The notes below the pieces were generated by a model, which saw nothing but the letters and a program-made list of their open reading frames with translations, was not told the origin of the DNA and did not search any database. Positions 59,763-64,000 of a stretch of DNA of 64,000 nt are shown piece after piece; within the stretch, counting starts at the first letter, position 1; each line of letters opens with the position of its first letter. Origin of the DNA: Parvibaculum sp. GTDB taxonomy: Bacteria; Pseudomonadota; Alphaproteobacteria; Parvibaculales; Parvibaculaceae. The DNA lies in contig NZNS01000010.1 in assembly GCA_002694985.1 (NCBI GenBank), forward strand, positions 705,392 through 769,391, given 5' to 3'. Both the position numbers and the translations under genes were made by a program.

Positions 59763-60331
59763 TTTTTTTCCACAAGCTCCGCGACGGCCTTCTGGTATTT
59801 CACCCAGACTTCGTCGCGTTCATCGGCATCGACGCGGCGCTTGAGGATTTCGGAAAGCGCATTGGCGGAGGGCTTGCCTTCCTGCGTCCAATTTGCCGCC
59901 GCCACCGGATCGAGATCGCGAATGGCGTTCAGCAGTGGGTCACCGAAATCGTGCTTGCGGGCAGCGGTGAAGAGATCGCGCTTGCCGGAGAACTCGGCAT
60001 GGGCGGCATCGCGCTCCTCCGCCGTCACTTCGAAGCCGAGATGATGAGCAAGCGCATAAAGCGATGCCTTGCCTTCCGGGGTCACGCCTTCGGCAGGGTC
60101 AATGGCGCGCATCGCCTGACCGATCGTTGCAATGAGATCGATACCGGAAGGCTTTGACATTGCGACGGCTGGAACATCGGCGGCAGCCGGCCAATCCGCT
60201 GCCTGTGCATCGACAAGACGCTGCGCTTCATCGGCAGGAAAAAGAAGGCGGGAGCCGGGCTTGTGAAGCTCGCCTCCCATCGAGATCGTTTCGCGCGCGA
60301 TCACTTCGCACGAGGATGCAGTCTTGCCCAT
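59759..60331 (-). CDS. Phage head-completion protein of unknown family
   Basis: A 190-residue protein directly after the major capsid gene, in the place of lambda FI (DNA packaging helper). The N-terminal third is beta-like (GGELHKPGSRLLFPADEAQR), the rest helical and charged (EVTAEERDAAHAEFSGKRDL). The ATG at 60331 is chosen because GGAG lies six bases before it, while the upstream ATG at 60343 has no ribosome site. No domain is recognised; the FI-like role is from position only. Confidence 0.65.
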   Translation of the reverse strand: MGKTASSCEVIARETISMGGELHKPGSRLLFPADEAQRLVDAQAADWPAAADVPAVAMSKPSGIDLIATIGQAMRAIDPAEGVTPEGKASLYALAHHLGFEVTAEERDAAHAEFSGKRDLFTAARKHDFGDPLLNAIRDLDPVAAANWTQEGKPSANALSEILKRRVDADERDEVWVKYQKAVAELVEKK

Positions 60332-60361
60332 GATGGACTCCATGAATGAAGGAGAGGATAG

Positions 60362-60386
60362 GATCGGCGCACGCCGTGCGCCGATC
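60362..60386. promoter_or_regulatory. Perfect hairpin after the major capsid gene
   Basis: GATCGGCGCAC and GTGCGCCGATC form a perfect 11-bp stem with a 3-nt loop, in the 80-base gap after the capsid gene. No T-run follows, so it is not a full terminator; it may protect the abundant capsid message or lower read-through. Confidence 0.6.
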
Positions 60387-60412
60387 TGTGTTCGCGGGCG
60401 AGGTGGCGCGCG

Positions 60413-61438
60413 TCAGTTCACGCGGGCGCGGAAGCTTGCATTGACACGGCTCGGGATCACGAGCGGCGCCGACTGCGACATGGCGAATTCTTGCGCCGGG
60501 TCCTCTTCAATCCAGTTCTTCGGGAAGACCTCGAGGGCCTGCAGGCCCGCACGCGGGTCCTGGATCGCGCCATGGGCCTGAACGCCTTCGATCTGGGCAC
60601 CACCAAGGAAGACGGTAAAATCGGGCAACAGCTTCTGCGCATTGCCCTCCTCGTCTTCATAGACCTCCTGATAGGACCAGAAGTCGAAATCGCCGACATT
60701 GCCGAGATAGCGCGCGCCGGTCAGCGGAGCCGTGACCGGACCCAATTCGACGCTGCCGGTCATCTGGCGGCGGTTGTCGAGCAGCTTGAGGAAGTCTTCG
60801 TCCACTCGGGCCATCTGCCAAGCCTTGGGGTCCAACACCACCTGATTGGAGACGGCGCCGGAAATGTCCTGCACATTCTGCGCCCAGGCCTCGATCGTAT
60901 CGAGCACCTTGACGCCCGCCTGCCCCCAGCGGTCTCCACCGGCGAGGGTGACGGTCAGATCCTCGTGACGGCCGAAGTCGATTTCCTGCTTCGGGAAATC
61001 CTCACCCTCGACATCGTATTTGCCGGCATCCATGGCCTTCGCCGCCATCCATTCCTTGCGGCGGATGATCTCGTCGACATGATCTTCAAGTGCCTCCATC
61101 ACGGCGTCGTCGTGACGCTCCTGCGGCGTGCGCTCACCGGCGATGCGCTCGCCGGGCCGACGCTTCATCGCGCCGCCGATCTTGATCGGCGTCTTGGGCT
61201 TCACATATGCGGGCTTGAAGGTCTTGGTGACGAAGCCACGCTCCTTGCGCGGCTTACCCTGCACATAGGGCGAAACGAAGGGCGCGAGCTTGCGGCCCGT
61301 CGTGAGCAGATCGAAGTCGATCACTTCCGTGTCGAAGGTCTGGATCTCCGGAAAGAAGGTGTCGAGAAGGAAGGTACGCGGACGGCGCACATCCTCGACC
61401 AGCTTCACAAGCTGGCGCGTTGTGAACACATCGGTCAT
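60413..61438 (-). CDS. Major capsid protein (lambda gpE family)
   Basis: A 341-residue major capsid protein of the gpE family. Signatures are the start (MTDVFTTRQLVKLVEDVRRP), FLLDTFFPEIQTFDTEVIDF near residue 25, and the E-loop region KTFKPAYVKPKTPIKIGGAM near 80. The C-terminal end (...FEV-like FPKNWIEEDPAQEFAMSQSA PLVIPSRVN, quoted in parts) is typical. It assembles the icosahedral head with the decoration protein upstream. The ATG at 61438 has GGAG seven bases before it; the ATG at 61450 lacks one. Confidence 0.93.
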   Translation of the reverse strand: MTDVFTTRQLVKLVEDVRRPRTFLLDTFFPEIQTFDTEVIDFDLLTTGRKLAPFVSPYVQGKPRKERGFVTKTFKPAYVKPKTPIKIGGAMKRRPGERIAGERTPQERHDDAVMEALEDHVDEIIRRKEWMAAKAMDAGKYDVEGEDFPKQEIDFGRHEDLTVTLAGGDRWGQAGVKVLDTIEAWAQNVQDISGAVSNQVVLDPKAWQMARVDEDFLKLLDNRRQMTGSVELGPVTAPLTGARYLGNVGDFDFWSYQEVYEDEEGNAQKLLPDFTVFLGGAQIEGVQAHGAIQDPRAGLQALEVFPKNWIEEDPAQEFAMSQSAPLVIPSRVNASFRARVN

Positions 61439-61502
61439 AGCGGTCTCCATGGGTTCGCGTGCCCCAGCATGAGGCCGCTTTCAATCGGAATGAAAAGAAG
61501 AT

Positions 61503-61524
61503 GCCCGCGATTGGCCGCGCGGGC
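61503..61524. promoter_or_regulatory. Small hairpin before the major capsid gene
   Basis: GCCCGCG and CGCGGGC form a 7-bp stem with an 8-nt loop in the gap between the decoration and capsid genes. It could tune the stability or translation of the capsid message. Weak evidence. Confidence 0.35.
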
Positions 61525-61547
61525 GGCGGCGGGAGCCTTGGCTCCGG

Positions 61548-62204
61548 TCAGGCGGCGGCAGACGCGCGCAGGAAGATCGGCTTGCCGTCGAACTCGGCAA
61601 CGATCGTGTCAGAGGTCCAGCCCGTGCCGGTGAGATCGAGTTCGGTCGGATCGAACTGACCGGAGATATAGCCCGGCCCCTTAACATCCTCATCGGTCGC
61701 GTCCACGGCCGCTGCGAGGATTGCCACCGGATGCTGTGAGCCATCAAGTGCGGTCTTTACGGCCTTGACCGCTTTTCCGCTTCCCGCGGGCACAGTGACG
61801 GTAAAGCCATCGTCAATATCGAAATCCTCGCCTACATCGGCAATGGTGAAATTGACGTGATCGCTCACATAGGCAACGCCGACCTCGGCGTCGGCAAGGC
61901 GCGTACCATCCGGTGCGAAGACTGCGAAGGTGCCGCCATTGCCCGCTTCGGCAATACAGGTCACCACATAGTCACCCTGCCGGGCGAGACTGCCGAGCGG
62001 TGTTTCAGCAAGCGTCAAGGTGCCGCCGCCGGTGTTGCCGCCATTTGCCGCCGCTTCTGCTGCACCAAGCAGGACGAGGCCGAGAACCGCTCCGCGAAGA
62101 AGGCTGCGGCCAGCGAGGATGGTGAAGGGCTTGTGAACCAGCGGGAAATCGCCGTTCACGAGATTGGACCGCACAAGCGTGGCGGTTTCGGTGAGGCCGT
62201 CCAT
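61548..62204 (-). CDS. Head decoration protein (lambda gpD family), extended
   Basis: A 218-residue head decoration protein. The start (LVNGDFPLVHKPFTILAGRS) and the C-terminal region PVAILAAAVDATDEDVKGPG ... GYISGQFDPTELDLTGTGWT match the gpD family (usually 110-130 residues). The middle part, about residues 50-150, is an insertion of about 80 residues with strands (GDYVVTCIAEAGNGGTFAVF). The protein clamps the expanded capsid at threefold sites. Its place before the capsid gene is the lambda order. Confidence 0.85.
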   Translation of the reverse strand: MDGLTETATLVRSNLVNGDFPLVHKPFTILAGRSLLRGAVLGLVLLGAAEAAANGGNTGGGTLTLAETPLGSLARQGDYVVTCIAEAGNGGTFAVFAPDGTRLADAEVGVAYVSDHVNFTIADVGEDFDIDDGFTVTVPAGSGKAVKAVKTALDGSQHPVAILAAAVDATDEDVKGPGYISGQFDPTELDLTGTGWTSDTIVAEFDGKPIFLRASAAA

Positions 62205-62284
62205 GGCGCTCTCCTTATGTCAGAGGTTTTGGGAAAATACACGGCGAGCCCGCGAGCGAAGCCCGCGGCCAAACCGAAGACTGG

Positions 62285-62845
62285 TCAGTCCTTGAGGCCG
62301 CGCGAGGCGCGGTAGCGCGCGCCAGCGGCGGCAACACGTTTGTCATCGGCAGTCGGGCTGTCTGCGCCGATCTTCGGCTCACGGGCAGGCATGACGGATG
62401 CAAGACGCCCGGACTTCGGAGTCGTCTTGAGCGTGGTAATGGCCGCCTTCGGGTCCATGCCGGTATTCACGGCGAGCGTGAGCGCCGTTTCAATGCGCCC
62501 GGCTGCCGCCTTGTCGCTCAGAATGGTGCCGATGCGGCGGCGCTCGGCGAGACGGCCAGCCTTACGGGCGGCGGCAACACGCTTCTCGACGCCGAGCTTC
62601 TTGTTGGAAGCGGCATTGGCGGCCTTTTCCTCTTCCGTGTCTTCGGCGTCAGGCTCGTCTTCATCGTCCTCCGCCACCGTGTCGTCTTCCTTGTCCTCGG
62701 CGGCGGGCTTTTCTTCATCATCCTCCGCCACCGTGTCGTCTTCCTTGTCCTCGGCGGCGGGCTCGTCTTCGTCTTTCGCAGGCGTTTCCGCCGTGGGCGC
62801 CTTGCCGCCCTTGGCACCTACGAGCTGAGCAAAATTGAACTTCAT
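62285..62845 (-). CDS. Scaffold-like head protein with acidic repeats
   Basis: A 186-residue protein. The N-terminus (MKFNFAQLVGAKGGKAPTAE) precedes an extremely acidic region (about 22-75), including two exact copies of PAAEDKEDDTVAEDD. A basic helical part (KKLGVEKRVAAARKAGRLAE) and a C-terminal tail follow. Position between the S49 protease and decoration protein corresponds to the Nu3 scaffold of lambda. The start at 62845 begins the conserved segment; the longer frame to 62920 overlaps the protease. Confidence 0.72.
   Translation of the reverse strand: MKFNFAQLVGAKGGKAPTAETPAKDEDEPAAEDKEDDTVAEDDEEKPAAEDKEDDTVAEDDEDEPDAEDTEEEKAANAASNKKLGVEKRVAAARKAGRLAERRRIGTILSDKAAAGRIETALTLAVNTGMDPKAAITTLKTTPKSGRLASVMPAREPKIGADSPTADDKRVAAAGARYRASRGLKD
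62667..62763. repeat. 54-bp tandem repeat in the scaffold gene
   Basis: A 43-bp exact match is repeated once at a distance of 54 bp (62667-62709 and 62721-62763). It encodes the acidic 18-residue repeat. Likely made by slippage; copy number may vary between strains. Confidence 0.85.
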
Positions 62846-62879
62846 CGGTCGGTTCCTTGAGTTGGCCGCGGGCTTTAGG

Positions 62880-63737
62880 TCAGGCGGCGTTGACGTGTTC
62901 GGCAAAGGCCGAGAAGGCATCGGCGGGCGCCATGATCGCGTCCGCGAGGCCGAGCTTCACGGCTTCGGCGAGCTGCGCCGGGCCGCTATAGGTGCGCGCT
63001 TCTGTCGCCAGCACCTGGTCGAGCGCGGGAGCAATCGGGGCTCCGGCGCGGTTACGCACAACGGTTGCTGCGAAGAGCTGTCTCAGATCCTCAACCTCCG
63101 CACTGATGCGCGCGAGTACATCGTCAGGCAGCGGGCCGTAGGGATTGCCATCGGCCTTGTGCTTGCCGGCTGGAATGACGGTGACTTTCTCCCCGTATTT
63201 TTCGAGCATGCCGGAGAGGTCCCAATGCGTCGTGACGACGCCTATGGAACCGACGCCACCCGTGCGCGGGACGGCAATCGTGTCGGCCGTCGAAGCCACG
63301 GCATAACCGGCGCTGTATGCGCATTCGGTGAGGATCGCGGCTACAGGCTTTCCGGACGCAGCCTTGGCCTCCATTGCGAAATCACAGAAATCGAAACAAG
63401 CGGAGACAGGACCACCATAAGAGTCGATGTCGAGGGCGATGCCCTTCACTTCGGTGTCCTCATGTGCTTCCGTAAGCTGCCACTTGAGGACGTTGTAGCC
63501 CGTGGCCCAGGACGAACCCCACCATCCCATCTTGTCGATCAGACAACCCTGCACGCCGATCACTGCGATCCCATCGCGATAGCCAAACGGCTTGTCCTGC
63601 CCTTCGCGAGCGCCGGTGAAACGCGACATGCCGTGTTTCTCCGGCGCCCGCAGGAATTCAGCGACGCGCTGCAGCTGCAGCGCGTAGCCCTCATGCAAGA
63701 GCGCCGGTCGCGGCGAAGTGGAAACGAGACTATTCAT
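62880..63737 (-). CDS. Head maturation protease, S49 (SppA-like, lambda gpC type)
   Basis: A 285-residue S49-family serine protease. The nucleophile is in ECAYSAGYAVAS near residue 140 and the lysine base in AGKHKADG near residue 190, as in SppA-type phage proteases. The start MNSLVSTSPRPALLHEGYAL is typical. It trims the portal and scaffold during prohead maturation. The start at 63737 overlaps the portal stop (ATGA). The region downstream holds the scaffold, as for lambda C-Nu3. Confidence 0.9.
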   Translation of the reverse strand: MNSLVSTSPRPALLHEGYALQLQRVAEFLRAPEKHGMSRFTGAREGQDKPFGYRDGIAVIGVQGCLIDKMGWWGSSWATGYNVLKWQLTEAHEDTEVKGIALDIDSYGGPVSACFDFCDFAMEAKAASGKPVAAILTECAYSAGYAVASTADTIAVPRTGGVGSIGVVTTHWDLSGMLEKYGEKVTVIPAGKHKADGNPYGPLPDDVLARISAEVEDLRQLFAATVVRNRAGAPIAPALDQVLATEARTYSGPAQLAEAVKLGLADAIMAPADAFSAFAEHVNAA

Positions 63738-64000
63738 CCGTCGCTCCTTGCGTCTCTGTCGATACCCCCTACCTCCGCCGAGGCGAGAGGAATGCCGCTG
63801 CCCCACTCGGGAATGGGCAGGTTCATGTCCTTCATGTCCTGCAATTCCTGCGCGCGCTGTTCCATGACCTCTTCGTAGTCGAGGCCCTGCTCGTTGCACT
63901 CGTCCTCGAGCGTCGAGACCATGCTCTCCATGCGGAGCTGCGCGCCCTGGGCTTCCTTGACCGGATCGACCCAGCCGCGCGGCGGGCCGATCCAGCGGCA
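63734..64000 (-). CDS. Portal protein (lambda gpB-like), C-terminal end only
   Basis: The visible 88 residues begin CRWIGPPRGWVDPVKEAQGA and end EVGGIDRDARSDG. The PRGWVDPVKEAQG segment and the following helix are the usual C-terminal part of lambda-type portal proteins. The gene continues beyond the right edge. The stop overlaps the protease start by ATGA. Confidence 0.85.
   Translation of the reverse strand, partial: CRWIGPPRGWVDPVKEAQGAQLRMESMVSTLEDECNEQGLDYEEVMEQRAQELQDMKDMNLPIPEWGSGIPLASAEVGGIDRDARSDG

Noticed and set aside
62667..62763. A CRISPR array or intergenic repeat
   Set aside because: There are only two copies, in frame within a coding region, encoding an acidic protein repeat.

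Overview
The window is high-GC DNA from an alphaproteobacterium. Supporting signs are a His tRNA lacking G-1 with A73, an HWE-type bacteriophytochrome kinase whose receiver carries an FATGYG signature, an NdvB-like GH17-GT2 protein, and abundant acyl-CoA metabolism. A Parvibaculum-like Hyphomicrobiales host is possible, but that is only an inference.

From 1 to 25.4 kb the content is ordinary chromosome. It holds acyl-CoA synthetases, a crotonase, SDR oxidoreductases, acetoacetyl-CoA synthetase, a D-aminoacylase-type amidohydrolase, an epoxide-hydrolase-like protein, a GST, LpxR-like and AsmA-like envelope proteins, two transporters, a tRNA-His, the pair heme oxygenase plus bacteriophytochrome (a red/far-red sensor with its own chromophore supply), and a GH17-GT2 glucan synthase.

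From 25.6 to 39.2 kb lies a type I secretion and giant adhesin locus. A leftward operon encodes a TolC-like outer membrane protein, a 2478-residue adhesin with about 22 Ig-like domains, an ABC exporter with a degenerate C39 domain, and an HlyD-family adaptor. A divergent LysR regulator sits across an AT-rich intergenic region holding a long perfect dyad.

From about 39.5 kb to the right edge lies mobile DNA, mainly a lambda-type siphovirus prophage cut off by the window end. A 45-nt 3' fragment of tRNA-Pro(TGG) at 40268-40312 marks the left attachment site, and a broken tyrosine recombinase lies just outside it. Rightward accessory genes at 40.4-41.6 kb include a promoter whose 17-bp spacer is a perfect palindrome, followed by a very acidic 111-residue protein gene overlapping a helix-turn-helix gene; this is the layout of anti-CRISPR (acr-aca) operons. 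All other phage genes run leftward. Read from right to left they are portal C-terminus, S49 protease, scaffold, decoration protein, major capsid, head-tail joining and tail completion proteins, tail tube, a G/GT tail chaperone pair with a GGGAAAC slippery site, tape measure, tail proteins, tip protein J, and a compact lysis cassette. The cassette has two related holins, two micro-membrane proteins, a DUF5675 protein, an M15 endolysin and overlapping Rz/Rz1. A Dam-type methylase, a small coiled-coil protein, a 32-bp palindrome and a leftward terminator at 41632-41661 follow.

The most interesting points are the acr-aca-like operon, the programmed frameshift that creates a gene with no start codon, the doubled-holin lysis cassette, and the tRNA-Pro attachment site.
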